IMG/VR virus record: IMGVR_UViG_3300042468_000890
Coordinates: 1-30,500 of that record
Origin: a virus
Strand: one strand, 5' to 3'
DNA length: 30,500 bases
Position numbers and translations under genes: made by a program
Notes under the pieces: generated by a model
The model's database searches: none
Told to the model about the DNA's origin: nothing
Seen by the model: the letters and a program-made list of their open reading frames with translations, nothing else
In this document: positions 7,251 through 15,477 of the stretch, piece by piece
Position numbering within the stretch: the first letter of the stretch is position 1
Layout: each line of letters opens with the position of its first letter

Positions 7251-7532
7251 ATGGACAGTAACATACTGTATGAGAGACTAATAGAAGAAAATCTAGAAAA
7301 AGGTTTTCAAGTACGACTGGTAATTAATGACTTTAGAGAAGTTACTTATATACAACTTCGTAAATACTTTCTAAGCTATGAAGGCGAATGGATTCCTAGT
7401 AGAGAAGGCGTTAGTATACCTGCTAGTATTGAAAATATACATAGTTTATTATACGGATTGTTGGATATTTGTGCCAAAGCTGAAGGTGAAGAAGTAATTA
7501 AATTCTTTCATAATCACATTACAAAAAAATAA
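7251..7532 (+). CDS. PC4/p15-like ssDNA-binding protein
   Basis: A 93-residue protein whose residues about 19-75 fit the PC4 (transcriptional coactivator p15) fold: VRLVINDFREVTYIQLRKYF, then GEWIPSREGVSIP, then a helix. This matches the PC4 pattern of a strand with basic and aromatic residues, DIREYY, G-x-W-x-P-x-x-x-G-hydrophobic-S-hydrophobic, and a C-terminal dimerising helix. Such proteins bind single-stranded or melted DNA as dimers and act in transcription or replication. The ATG directly follows the upstream stop, with GGAGG about 6 nt before it. Promoter P3 begins 2 nt after its stop. Function in transcription switching is inference. Confidence 0.8.
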   Translation: MDSNILYERLIEENLEKGFQVRLVINDFREVTYIQLRKYFLSYEGEWIPSREGVSIPASIENIHSLLYGLLDICAKAEGEEVIKFFHNHITKK

Positions 7533-7533
7533 C

Positions 7534-7562
7534 TTGAACTAAAGACCCTAAACTGCTATAAT
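7534..7562 (+). promoter_or_regulatory. Sigma70-like promoter, leaderless ligA transcript expected (P3)
   Basis: TTGAAC (7534-7539), a 17-bp spacer and TATAAT (7557-7562) preceded by TGC (extended -10). The usual start point, about 7 nt after the -10 box, falls at 7569-7570, which is the A of the ligA ATG. No ribosome site is visible before that ATG. Confidence 0.88.
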
Positions 7563-7569
7563 ATTATTT

Positions 7570-8526
7570 ATGAATAAATTACATAAACTATTAGATAAAG
7601 CAAGTGAAGCGTACTATCAAGGTACACCCACTATTCCAGACTACATGTTTGACATGCTAGCAGAGGGTTGCGGCTATAACAAAGTTGGAGCGGCTGTGCA
7701 TGGCAAAAAAGATAAGCACGTACACCGCATGTATAGCCTGCAAAAGTTCTATGAAGATGAAGGCAAAGCTGATCCACTAGCAGGCCTAGACGTTACTACC
7801 AGCATCAAACTAGATGGTGCAGCTATTAGCCTGCTATATGTAGACGGCGTACTAGTGCAGGCACTTACTCGTGGTGATGGTATTGAGGGTCAGGTCATTA
7901 CAGATAAAATGTATGAGCACGGTAGTCTAGTGCCATTAAGAATTAATCTTGGTAATGTAACTGTACAAGTTACTGGCGAGATTGTGGCTCCACTGCATGT
8001 GGAAAATAGCCGTAATTATGCAGCAGGCAGCTTAAATCTCAAAGACTTGGATGAGTTTAAAACCAGGGCAATTGAGTTCTTTGCCTATCAAATAACACCA
8101 AGCCTAGACCCTACCTGGTCTGGTGATATGCGTGTGCTTAAACAACTAGGATTTAACACTGTACTAGAACCTGAACTTGCCAAGATTTATCCTAGTGACG
8201 GCATTGTTGTTAGACTGAATAATAATCATCAGTTTGAACAAATGGGATATACTAGCAAACATCCTCGTGGTGCATATGCTCGCAAAGAACGTGCACAGCA
8301 CGTAGAAACCAAACTACTAGCAGTTGAGTGGCAAGTAGGTAAAAGTGGTAAAGTTACCCCAGTGGCTATCCTAGAACCTGTTAAGATTGGTGATGCACTA
8401 GTCAGCAGAGCTACACTAAACAATCCAGGTTTTATCGAAGCCCTTGACTTGCGTATTGGTGACACAGTAGCTGTAGCCAGGGCAGGTGAAATCATACCTT
8501 GCATACTGCATAAAGTTGATGCGTAA
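7570..8526 (+). CDS. ligA: NAD+-dependent DNA ligase, N-terminal subunit (adenylation and OB domains)
   Basis: This is the front half of a bacterial-type LigA, which uses NAD+ to seal nicks. Residues 11-30 keep the YY...P...D...D.L pattern of the NMN-binding domain Ia. The nucleotidyltransferase domain has the adenylation lysine K80 in KLDG, RGDGIEG at 101-107, GEI at 136-138 and DGIVVR at 210-215. The OB domain includes GKVTPVAILEPV followed by LVSRATLNN (260-285). The protein stops after the OB domain at 318 residues, where full LigA (about 670) continues into zinc finger, HhH and BRCT domains; those are in the next gene. I recall the same split in phage T5. The ATG lies at the predicted transcription start of P3. 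Confidence 0.93.
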   Translation: MNKLHKLLDKASEAYYQGTPTIPDYMFDMLAEGCGYNKVGAAVHGKKDKHVHRMYSLQKFYEDEGKADPLAGLDVTTSIKLDGAAISLLYVDGVLVQALTRGDGIEGQVITDKMYEHGSLVPLRINLGNVTVQVTGEIVAPLHVENSRNYAAGSLNLKDLDEFKTRAIEFFAYQITPSLDPTWSGDMRVLKQLGFNTVLEPELAKIYPSDGIVVRLNNNHQFEQMGYTSKHPRGAYARKERAQHVETKLLAVEWQVGKSGKVTPVAILEPVKIGDALVSRATLNNPGFIEALDLRIGDTVAVARAGEIIPCILHKVDA

Positions 8527-8558
8527 ATTTTGTTGGCCCAGGCAAAGAAAATTTTAGC

Positions 8559-8587
8559 TTGTAACAATGTAGTCAATACTGTATAAT
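8559..8587 (+). promoter_or_regulatory. Sigma70-like promoter for ligB (P4)
   Basis: TTGTAA (8559-8564), a 17-bp spacer and TATAAT (8582-8587). The predicted start near 8594 gives an approximately 12-nt leader to the first ATG at 8606. The box lies in the 79-nt gap between the two ligase genes, so the halves can be transcribed separately. Confidence 0.85.
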
Positions 8588-8605
8588 AATATCTTAAGTT
8601 AAAAA

Positions 8606-9370
8606 ATGAATATGAAGATTGAAATACCAACACATTGTCCTTGTTGTAATTACAAACTTGAATTGGTCAACGATCAGCTATTCTGCCGCAACCAGGCATG
8701 TGATGCACAACTTAGCAAGCGTGTAGAACACTTTTGCAAAACAATGGGCATCAAAGGTATGGGCGCAAAAACTATTGAAAAGTTGGGCTTAGCAGACATT
8801 ACTGAAATCTACTACTTAGATCAAGCAGAAGTTGCTAATCAATTAAGTAGTACTAAAACTGCTGAAAAACTTCTCAGTGAGATTGAAAAGAGCCGCAGTG
8901 CCCCACTTAATCAAGTACTAGCAAGTTTTAGTATTCCACTTGTTGGCAATACTGCCAGTACCAAGATTAGCAGTGTAGTAAATCATATTGATGAAATTAA
9001 CTTAGAAACCTGTAAACAAGCTGGACTAGGAGATAAAGTAACAGAAAATCTACTAAGCTGGCTTGAATTAGATTTCCAAGAAATGCGAGAGTTCTTACCT
9101 TTTTCATTTCGCAGTGAAATGCCTGTAGTAAATACTAGTGGTAAAACTGTATGTATTACAGGCAAATTATCTTCTTATAAAACTAAAGCCGAAGCCTACA
9201 AGCAACTAACAGATCACGGATTTCGTATTAGCGAATCTGTAACTAAAACTACGGATTATTTGGTTGACGAAGAAGATAAAAGTAGTACAAAACGTAAAAA
9301 AGCCGAACAACTCGGAATACAAATTATCACAAACTTAAATACTTTTTTAAGAGAACATATCAATGACTGA
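8606..9370 (+). CDS. ligB: NAD+-dependent DNA ligase, C-terminal subunit (zinc finger, HhH, BRCT)
   Basis: This is the back half of LigA. Four cysteines C11, C14, C27 and C32 form the zinc finger. Helix-hairpin-helix repeats follow at about 45-165 (GIKGMGAKTIEKLGL, FSIPLVGNTASTK, GLGDKVTENLLSW), and a BRCT domain occupies about 177-248 (GKTVCITGKLSSYKTKAEAY, TDYLVDEED). These parts clamp DNA and should associate with the adenylation subunit encoded just upstream; neither half should be fully active alone. ATGs at 8606 and 8612 are both possible, and no good ribosome site precedes either. It has its own promoter (P4) and overlaps the next gene by 8 nt. Confidence 0.9.
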   Translation: MNMKIEIPTHCPCCNYKLELVNDQLFCRNQACDAQLSKRVEHFCKTMGIKGMGAKTIEKLGLADITEIYYLDQAEVANQLSSTKTAEKLLSEIEKSRSAPLNQVLASFSIPLVGNTASTKISSVVNHIDEINLETCKQAGLGDKVTENLLSWLELDFQEMREFLPFSFRSEMPVVNTSGKTVCITGKLSSYKTKAEAYKQLTDHGFRISESVTKTTDYLVDEEDKSSTKRKKAEQLGIQIITNLNTFLREHIND

Positions 9371-10112
9371 AAAAGCCAAAAAATGGTCTGACGCTACTGT
9401 TGACCAACTTATGAAACTTGTTGGTAGCCAGCGTCCTGTTAGTGCCGCTACTGTTGAACATGCTGCTGAATCACTTGGCGCAGATTTTACTGCTCGTAGC
9501 GTTGCTAGCAAACTACGTCAACTTGAGATCGAAGTTGCTAGTATGGCCAAAGAAAAAACCAGTGCCTTTACAGAAGATGAGGGAGCCGAGCTTGCTGAGT
9601 TTGTTATTAGCAACACTGGTGAACTTACCTACAAACAAATCGCCGAAGAATTCATGGACGGCAAGTTTACTCCAAAACAGATTCAAGGCAAGTTGTTAGC
9701 CCTTGAGCTTACTGGCAGTGTTAAACCTGCTGAAAAAGTAGAAGTTGCTCGTACATATACTGATGCTGAAGAAGCTAAGTTTATTGCAATGGCTGAAAAA
9801 GGTGCGTTTATTGAGGATATTGCCGCAGCCCTTAACAAGACTGTAGCAAGCGTTCGCGGTAAAGCTCTTAGCCTTACTCGTAAGGGTCAAATCGCTAAGA
9901 TTCCTGCGCAAAAGAACAGTTATGCAAAAGAGAATGTTGATCCTGTTACCCAACTTGGCAGCAAGATTCATTCAATGACCGTTGCAGAAATTGCAGCTGC
10001 TGTTGATAAAACAGAACGTGGTCTTAAGACACTTTTAACCCGTCGCGGTATTAAAGTTGCAGACTACGATGGAGCTGCTAAGCGTGCTAAAGCAGAAGCC
10101 AAAGCTGCTTAA
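9363..10112 (+). CDS. Protein with four tandem HTH-like modules
   Basis: A 249-residue protein built of repeated units of about 50 residues: module 1 about 8-58, module 2 about 69-120, module 3 about 132-180, module 4 about 195-237. Modules 1-3 open with an aromatic-S/T-D/E signature (WSD, FTED, YTD), and modules 2-4 contain an IA-type turn (QIAEEF, DIAAAL, EIAAAV). All end in a recognition-like helix (SVASKLRQL, QIQGKLLAL, SVRGKALSL, GLKTLLTRRG). The tail is Ala/Lys-rich. This looks like a DNA-coating or architectural protein. Its codons (GCT, GTT, CTT, CGT) differ from the CTA/GTA-rich neighbours, suggesting high expression. It overlaps ligB by 8 nt and is followed by a terminator. Single-module paralogue at 4473-4847. 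No named family assigned. Confidence 0.8.
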   Translation: MTEKAKKWSDATVDQLMKLVGSQRPVSAATVEHAAESLGADFTARSVASKLRQLEIEVASMAKEKTSAFTEDEGAELAEFVISNTGELTYKQIAEEFMDGKFTPKQIQGKLLALELTGSVKPAEKVEVARTYTDAEEAKFIAMAEKGAFIEDIAAALNKTVASVRGKALSLTRKGQIAKIPAQKNSYAKENVDPVTQLGSKIHSMTVAEIAAAVDKTERGLKTLLTRRGIKVADYDGAAKRAKAEAKAA

Positions 10113-10129
10113 TTAGGCAACAAAACCCA

Positions 10130-10168
10130 GGCTGGGAGACGTAAAAAGCTCCCAGCCTTTTTACTTTT
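10130..10168 (+). terminator. Intrinsic terminator after the tandem-HTH gene
   Basis: GGCTGGGAG (10130-10138), a 10-nt loop, CTCCCAGCC (10149-10157), then TTTTTACTTTT. The ribosome site TAGG of the next gene begins at the end of the T-tract, with no promoter between, so the downstream replication genes seem to depend on read-through. Confidence 0.9.
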
Positions 10169-10177
10169 AGGCTCAGT

Positions 10178-10477
10178 ATGAAAGTTACAATTACCTATCA
10201 CGACAATCAGAGTTTTACAGTAGAAGAAGTAGTAAAACTAGCTACTGATAACTATGGACGTACAGCACAAGTTGAGGTAATGCCTGAGTCAACAATGGCC
10301 TATGACCATATTTACTTTGGCCTACAACAACTAGTAACACATGAACAGCTTAGTCTCTTATTTGAACGAGATGCAAGCTATCAACAAGATATTAAAAAAC
10401 TACGAGAAGAAGTACTTTATAAAGTAACGGAAATTATAGATCAAGTAATTATAGACAATGAATCGAAAGTAGGTTAA
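10178..10477 (+). CDS. Unknown protein preceding the replicative helicase
   Basis: A 99-residue protein. The N-terminal about 40 residues look like small beta strands (MKVTITYHDNQSFTVEEVV, RTAQVEVMP). The rest is a long charged helix (QQDIKKLREEVLYKVTEIIDQVIID) that could form a coiled coil. No motif recognised. The ATG is preceded by TAGG (10168-10171) immediately after the terminator. It ends 2 nt before the helicase TTG start, so it may be a helicase partner or loader; that is a positional guess only. Confidence 0.65.
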   Translation: MKVTITYHDNQSFTVEEVVKLATDNYGRTAQVEVMPESTMAYDHIYFGLQQLVTHEQLSLLFERDASYQQDIKKLREEVLYKVTEIIDQVIIDNESKVG

Positions 10478-10479
10478 AC

Positions 10480-11862
10480 TTGGATACAAGTGCAGTAGTC
10501 TTAAATAAACTACTAGCAGAGCAAAACCTAGAATTATGGGCGCGGCTCAAACTAGTATTTTTAGACCCTGCGTATTCCTCTCTTTACAGTGCAATCAATA
10601 AACATTACGAAAAGTACCATCAGGTACCTAGTTTTGATGATCTAGCATTAACACTAAGGGAGGGGCCAGCGTCTAAGACGTTAGCGACTCTCCGCTTAAC
10701 TGAGGTTCCTGACGTTTCAGCAGAAATAGCACTAGATGCCTTAATAGATCAATATACGCAAAACGAAACTGTAAAATTATTAGATAAATTTGTAGATAAA
10801 TTACCGCTATATGACAGCAATGAAATAAAAGAGAACTTGTCTACTATAGCTATGACTATAGAGGAAAAAACACATACCAGTGAAAAAGTATTTACTATGG
10901 CTGATATGATGTTATTTAGGCATCCCGATGACTTGGAGAAAGAACGTGTTTACTTGGGACTTAATAATACTTTTGATGCTGTACTTGGCGGTGTGGCTAG
11001 ACAAGAACTCATACTCATCGGCGGTAAACGAGGCAGCGGCAAAAGTATTACTAGTAGTAATATTTTTATTAATCAGTATGAGAATGGGAATAGTTCTATA
11101 TATTTCTCAATTGAAATGACCGCTTATGAGGTTATGGAACGCAACCTTAGCATACTAGCAAATGTAGATTTACAGCGATTAAAACAGAATAAACTAACAG
11201 ATGAAGAAGTACTAAAAGTGGTAAAAGCCAGAGCAGGTATGTTTCAAGAATCAGATCAAACTGTATTAGATTTTTTGCGTCATCGCGATAGATTTAAGTT
11301 TGAAGAACAACTAGTGCGTAATCATCAGTTAAAGCCAGACAATCAAATGATTATTGTTGACGACAGAGATTTAACTATTAGCAGTATAGATTTACATATT
11401 GGTAAAGCTAAAGCTAAATTTGGTGATAAATTGCAAGTTGTAGTGGTAGACTACTTAAATCAAATTGTGATTGAAGGCGCGGATATGTATGACTGGAAGC
11501 CTCAGATTGAAGTGTCTAAGAAACTAAAGAATTTGGCAAGAAAGTATGAAGTTGTACTAGTAAGTCCCTATCAGATTGATGCAACTGGTGAAGCAAGATT
11601 TGCTAAAGGTATTTTAGATGCGGCAGATATTGCACTGGTAATGGAAGCACACGATAAAAGCAGCAATGCTATTAGTTTTGAAACTACTAAAATTCGTGGC
11701 GGAAAAGAGATGAAATTTACTAGCCCAATAGACTGGGAAACTCTTAGAATTAGTCCACAAAGTATTGACAAACCACAAGAAAAAGAAACAATTAAAAAAG
11801 CCGGAAAGAAAAAAGATCTTAAACAAGACGACACAGCAGCAGATTTACCTTGGGACGCATAA
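10480..11862 (+). CDS. dnaB: DnaB-type replicative DNA helicase, TTG start
   Basis: A 460-residue protein with the RecA-like core of DnaB/gp41-type helicases: Walker A GGKRGSGKS at 181-189, a catalytic-Glu region FSIEMT at 209-213, Walker B VVVVDYLNQI at 320-329, and a C-terminal TKIRGGKE segment at the arginine-finger position. Residues 1-130 are a divergent N-terminal domain. It should form a hexamer that unwinds DNA at the fork with the primase encoded next. The frame has no early ATG; TTG at 10480 with AGG seven bases before it is the best start. The C-terminal tail is Lys-rich then acidic. The stop is followed directly by the primase ATG. Confidence 0.9.
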   Translation: MDTSAVVLNKLLAEQNLELWARLKLVFLDPAYSSLYSAINKHYEKYHQVPSFDDLALTLREGPASKTLATLRLTEVPDVSAEIALDALIDQYTQNETVKLLDKFVDKLPLYDSNEIKENLSTIAMTIEEKTHTSEKVFTMADMMLFRHPDDLEKERVYLGLNNTFDAVLGGVARQELILIGGKRGSGKSITSSNIFINQYENGNSSIYFSIEMTAYEVMERNLSILANVDLQRLKQNKLTDEEVLKVVKARAGMFQESDQTVLDFLRHRDRFKFEEQLVRNHQLKPDNQMIIVDDRDLTISSIDLHIGKAKAKFGDKLQVVVVDYLNQIVIEGADMYDWKPQIEVSKKLKNLARKYEVVLVSPYQIDATGEARFAKGILDAADIALVMEAHDKSSNAISFETTKIRGGKEMKFTSPIDWETLRISPQSIDKPQEKETIKKAGKKKDLKQDDTAADLPWDA

Positions 11863-12711
11863 ATGAGTGATCCAATCCTAGAACTACTACAAAAGAACGG
11901 CCTAGGCTATAGTGTAAGTGGCCGTGATTACCTAATTAAATGTTTAAATCCAGAGCATGAAGATAATAATCCTAGTTTTAGAATCGACCGTGTTAGTGGT
12001 GCTGCCCATTGTTTTAGTTGTGGGTTTAAAACTAACATCTTTAAATATTTTGGGGTCTTTACTAATCCTGTGCCACTTAGGATTGCTAATCTCAAGAAGA
12101 AATTACAAGAACTTAGCGCAAATCAAGAGATTGCCATACCATTAGGGCACACTCCGTGGACTAAACCATTTCGTGGCATTAGTGCTAGTACACTAAAACA
12201 TTTTAATGCGTTCTATACCAATCAAGTAGAAAAACTACAAGATCGTATTGTATTTCCTATACAAGATGTTACTAATAGAATTAAAGTGTTTGTCGGCAGA
12301 CATACACTTAGTAATGTAAATCCTAGATATATAAATTACCCCAGTGGAGTACAACTACCACTATTTCCCAGCTACCTAGAAGAACCAAGTCGCAGTATAG
12401 TTTTAGTAGAAGGCGTGTTTGATATGCTTAATCTTTATGATAAAGGAATTAAAAATGCGGTCTGCTGTTTTGGCACAAATACATTGCAAAATACTGCAAA
12501 ACAAAAACTATTACCATTTAAAGCACAAGGTGTTACAAACATATACATCTTATTTGACGGCGATGAAGCAGGCGAAAAAGCAGCAAAACAACTTAAGCCG
12601 GTTCTAGAAGAAGATGATTTTATAGTAGAAATAATGAAGCTGCCAGACGGTGTTGATCCTGGTGAATTAGATCAATTTGATGTAATGAGCATAAAAGAGT
12701 ATATTCAATGA
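11863..12711 (+). CDS. dnaG: DnaG-type DNA primase
   Basis: A 282-residue, short DnaG-like primase. The zinc-binding domain has C27, H32, C50 and C53 (CLNPEH, CFSCG). The TOPRIM domain carries the catalytic glutamate in LVEGVFD (E183) and the metal-binding DGDEAG at 232-237. It lacks the long C-terminal helicase-binding domain of bacterial DnaG (about 580 residues), as is common in phages. It makes RNA primers for lagging-strand synthesis. It begins directly after the helicase stop and overlaps the polymerase gene by 4 nt (ATGA), so helicase, primase and polymerase are translationally coupled. Confidence 0.92.
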   Translation: MSDPILELLQKNGLGYSVSGRDYLIKCLNPEHEDNNPSFRIDRVSGAAHCFSCGFKTNIFKYFGVFTNPVPLRIANLKKKLQELSANQEIAIPLGHTPWTKPFRGISASTLKHFNAFYTNQVEKLQDRIVFPIQDVTNRIKVFVGRHTLSNVNPRYINYPSGVQLPLFPSYLEEPSRSIVLVEGVFDMLNLYDKGIKNAVCCFGTNTLQNTAKQKLLPFKAQGVTNIYILFDGDEAGEKAAKQLKPVLEEDDFIVEIMKLPDGVDPGELDQFDVMSIKEYIQ

Positions 12712-14987
12712 AAATTGCTGTAATTGATAAAGCCCCTAACAGAACCAGATATAAAGATTATTTTCAGTTTGACTTTGAGCATTTTCACATGAGTTCAAAG
12801 CCAATTACTAAATTGCTGAAAAAAGACGTTGATCTTGATATAGATACTGATCTCTATGACCTAGTGATCTTGGTAGGTGCTGAAGCGGCTAAAGAATATG
12901 CCAAAATTACTAGTGTTACAAATTACGCAGGTCAATTAGTAAACGAAAAGTTTATACCTATTAGCAATCCTGCAATGCTGGCATTTAAGCCAGAGGGAAA
13001 ACCAGACTTTGAACGTGCCCTAGACAAAATACACAAACATATTAACGGTGAAGTTAAGGGTGTTAAGCAAGGTGATTTTTGCGGTATTGACCGTGAAGAA
13101 GATGCTTATGCCTTTTTCCAAGAAGTCTTAGAAAATGCACAAGGTGTGGTTGCTATAGACACAGAAACTACAGGCCTATATCCCCGTGATGGATATGTAC
13201 TAGGCGTTAGTATAAGTTATAAGCTAAATCACGGCAGATATATTAGTTGTGATTGTATTGGTGAGAGTGCCTTTAAATTACTAGAAGAAATTTGTAGCCG
13301 TTTTACTATAGTCTTTCATAATATGAAATTTGACTATAAAATGCTGAAATATCACCTAGGCCTAGACTTTGACCGTACACGAGTACATGACACTATGGTT
13401 ATGCACTATGTGCTTGATGAAACTGATGGTCATGGCCTAAAAGACTTAGCACTAAAATATACCGATTATGGTGACTATGACGCTAAACTGGATGAATTTA
13501 AAAAAGAGTACTGTCGTCAGCATGGTATGCTCAATGAGAACTTTACCTATGACCTAATTCCTTTTGACATTATCAGCGAATATGCTAGTATAGACACAGC
13601 AGTTACACTAGAGCTATTCAACAAGTTTTGGCCTATTGTTCAAAAGAATACTAACCTACATAAAGTATACACAGAAATCTTAATTCCAGGTACTCTATTC
13701 TTAATGGACATGGAAGAAGTAGGAATACCTATTAGTCGTGAGCGTATGCAACTAGCAGATACTTACCTAACTACCAAGATTGAAGAAGCTAAACAGCATA
13801 TTTATACTTTTGACGAAGTTAAGCTGTTTGAAAATAATGAACAGAAAATGTTCAATCCTAACAGTGTTATGCAACTGCGTAGTATACTATTTGATTATGT
13901 TGGATTAACACCAACTGGTAAGAAAACTAGTACAGGTGCTATTAGTACAGATGCAGAAGTCCTAGAGCAATTGAGTGAAGAACATGAGCTTCCTAAAGCG
14001 ATCCTACAAGTACGTAAACTATCCAAAATCCAAAACACATATATACACAAAATACTTCCTGAGCTTGATAGGGATGATAGGATTCGTACTAATTTTAATC
14101 TTATCTTTACCACTAGTGGCCGTCTTAGTAGTAGTGGAAAGTTTAATGCGCAACAGATACCGCGTGATGACCCTATTATCAAAGGTTGTATCAAAGCTCC
14201 AAGTGGCTACAAGATTGTTTCGCAAGACTTAAGAACTGCTGAAATGTATTATGCTGCTGTGCTCAGTGGAGACAAGAATCTGCAAAAAGTGTTTACTGAT
14301 GGCGGTGACTTTCACAGTAGTATTGCTAAAATGGTATTTGATTTACCCTGCGACGTTGAGCAGGTAAAAAAGATTTATCCAGATATGCGTCAAAGTGCCA
14401 AGGCTATTAGCTTTGGTATCTTGTATGGCAGCGGAGCAGATAAGGTTAGTGTAACAGTTACTAAAGCAACAGGTCAACACTACCCTGTAGATCGTGCCCG
14501 TGATGATATTAAGCAGTACTTTACAACTTTTAAGAAACTTAAACAGTGGTTAGATACCCGCAAAGAATTTATTCAACAAAATGGATATACTTACTCGTTT
14601 TTTGGCCGAAAAAGACGGCTTCCTAACGTATTCAGCAGTGACAAAGGAATCGCAGCCCACGAAGTACGAAGTGGAATTAATTCAGAAATCCAATCGCTGG
14701 CAAGTGACGTTAACCTACTCGGAGCTATTGGAACTGCTAGAGAAATTATCGAGCGCGGACTTGACGCAAGAATCTTCATGCTTGTCCATGACTCAATCGT
14801 GGCACTTGTTAAGACCGAGCATGTAGAAAAATACTGTGACATTTTACGAAAAAATACTCAATATGACTGGGGCTGCAATATTAGTGGCTTTCCTATTGGT
14901 GTAGATCAAGACATTGGAGATGACTATAGCTTTGGACATTTTGAGGAAACCTACAGGACTGAAGGACTTAGTTTGGCCCGTATTTAG
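12708..14987 (+). CDS. polA: Family A DNA polymerase with 3'-5' exonuclease
   Basis: A 759-residue replicative polymerase. The proofreading domain is intact: exo I DTET at 151-154, exo II NMKFD at 205-209 and exo III YASID at 292-296. The polymerase motifs are: motif A D507 in QDLRTAE, motif B R561...K565...FG..YG (RQSAKAISFGILYG), and motif C HDS at 694-696. Motif A differs from the usual DYSQIELR in having DLRTAE, and motif C has HDS instead of HDE. Residues 1-125 are an N-terminal extension without the 5' nuclease domain; that activity is supplied by the separate gene at 21460. The gene overlaps the primase by 4 nt. Confidence 0.95.
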   Translation: MKIAVIDKAPNRTRYKDYFQFDFEHFHMSSKPITKLLKKDVDLDIDTDLYDLVILVGAEAAKEYAKITSVTNYAGQLVNEKFIPISNPAMLAFKPEGKPDFERALDKIHKHINGEVKGVKQGDFCGIDREEDAYAFFQEVLENAQGVVAIDTETTGLYPRDGYVLGVSISYKLNHGRYISCDCIGESAFKLLEEICSRFTIVFHNMKFDYKMLKYHLGLDFDRTRVHDTMVMHYVLDETDGHGLKDLALKYTDYGDYDAKLDEFKKEYCRQHGMLNENFTYDLIPFDIISEYASIDTAVTLELFNKFWPIVQKNTNLHKVYTEILIPGTLFLMDMEEVGIPISRERMQLADTYLTTKIEEAKQHIYTFDEVKLFENNEQKMFNPNSVMQLRSILFDYVGLTPTGKKTSTGAISTDAEVLEQLSEEHELPKAILQVRKLSKIQNTYIHKILPELDRDDRIRTNFNLIFTTSGRLSSSGKFNAQQIPRDDPIIKGCIKAPSGYKIVSQDLRTAEMYYAAVLSGDKNLQKVFTDGGDFHSSIAKMVFDLPCDVEQVKKIYPDMRQSAKAISFGILYGSGADKVSVTVTKATGQHYPVDRARDDIKQYFTTFKKLKQWLDTRKEFIQQNGYTYSFFGRKRRLPNVFSSDKGIAAHEVRSGINSEIQSLASDVNLLGAIGTAREIIERGLDARIFMLVHDSIVALVKTEHVEKYCDILRKNTQYDWGCNISGFPIGVDQDIGDDYSFGHFEETYRTEGLSLARI

Positions 14988-15477
14988 ACTAGGCGAACGT
15001 GAGCCGCAGCAGCTAGGCGGCTTAATTTTTTATAGTAAACAATATATAGATACCGACACAGTAACCTTTACACACAGGTATCGCGTAGTAGATGATAAAA
15101 ATATTGATAAACCAACTCTTGGCTTACGCAGATTACAGATAGGTAAAGAACTGTTTCCTATTGGTACAGCAATATATTTCTTACAAGATGTTATAAAATT
15201 AGCCAAGTCTACTACCTGGTTTATTGACAGCAGTGGACAACTATTTCAGCACAAAAAATCTACGCGCGCCAAGCTGGCTACATACAGGATCAAACAAGTT
15301 TTACCCGCGCAGGGCATAGGATGTGTGTTAGAAATTACAGGTCTAGCTGAACGCTTTAAAAGTCTACAAATACCAAAAGATACCGAGCCTTATGCAGGTA
15401 TACTAACTTATAGCGGTAGCAATTTATTATACGGATATTACAGTGAACCAATTAAAACAACCTGGAGACTAGTGTGA
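14920..15477 (+). CDS. Unknown protein between polymerase and helicase, start uncertain
   Basis: A protein of about 185 residues containing PVFRLGEREPQQLGG, a charged strand-rich centre and RIKQVLPAQGIGCVLEI. No known domain seen, only a mostly beta pattern. The frame is open well into the polymerase gene. The ATG at 14920 overlaps it by 68 nt and has GGAG with no spacer; TTG at 14914 is another option. The best ribosome-site match, GAAGGA at 14961-14966, is followed in frame only by TTA and GTT, so the start is unresolved. It overlaps the helicase gene by 4 nt (GTGA). Its place between polymerase and a D10-type helicase suggests a replication role, by position only. Confidence 0.65.
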   Translation: MTIALDILRKPTGLKDLVWPVFRLGEREPQQLGGLIFYSKQYIDTDTVTFTHRYRVVDDKNIDKPTLGLRRLQIGKELFPIGTAIYFLQDVIKLAKSTTWFIDSSGQLFQHKKSTRAKLATYRIKQVLPAQGIGCVLEITGLAERFKSLQIPKDTEPYAGILTYSGSNLLYGYYSEPIKTTWRLV

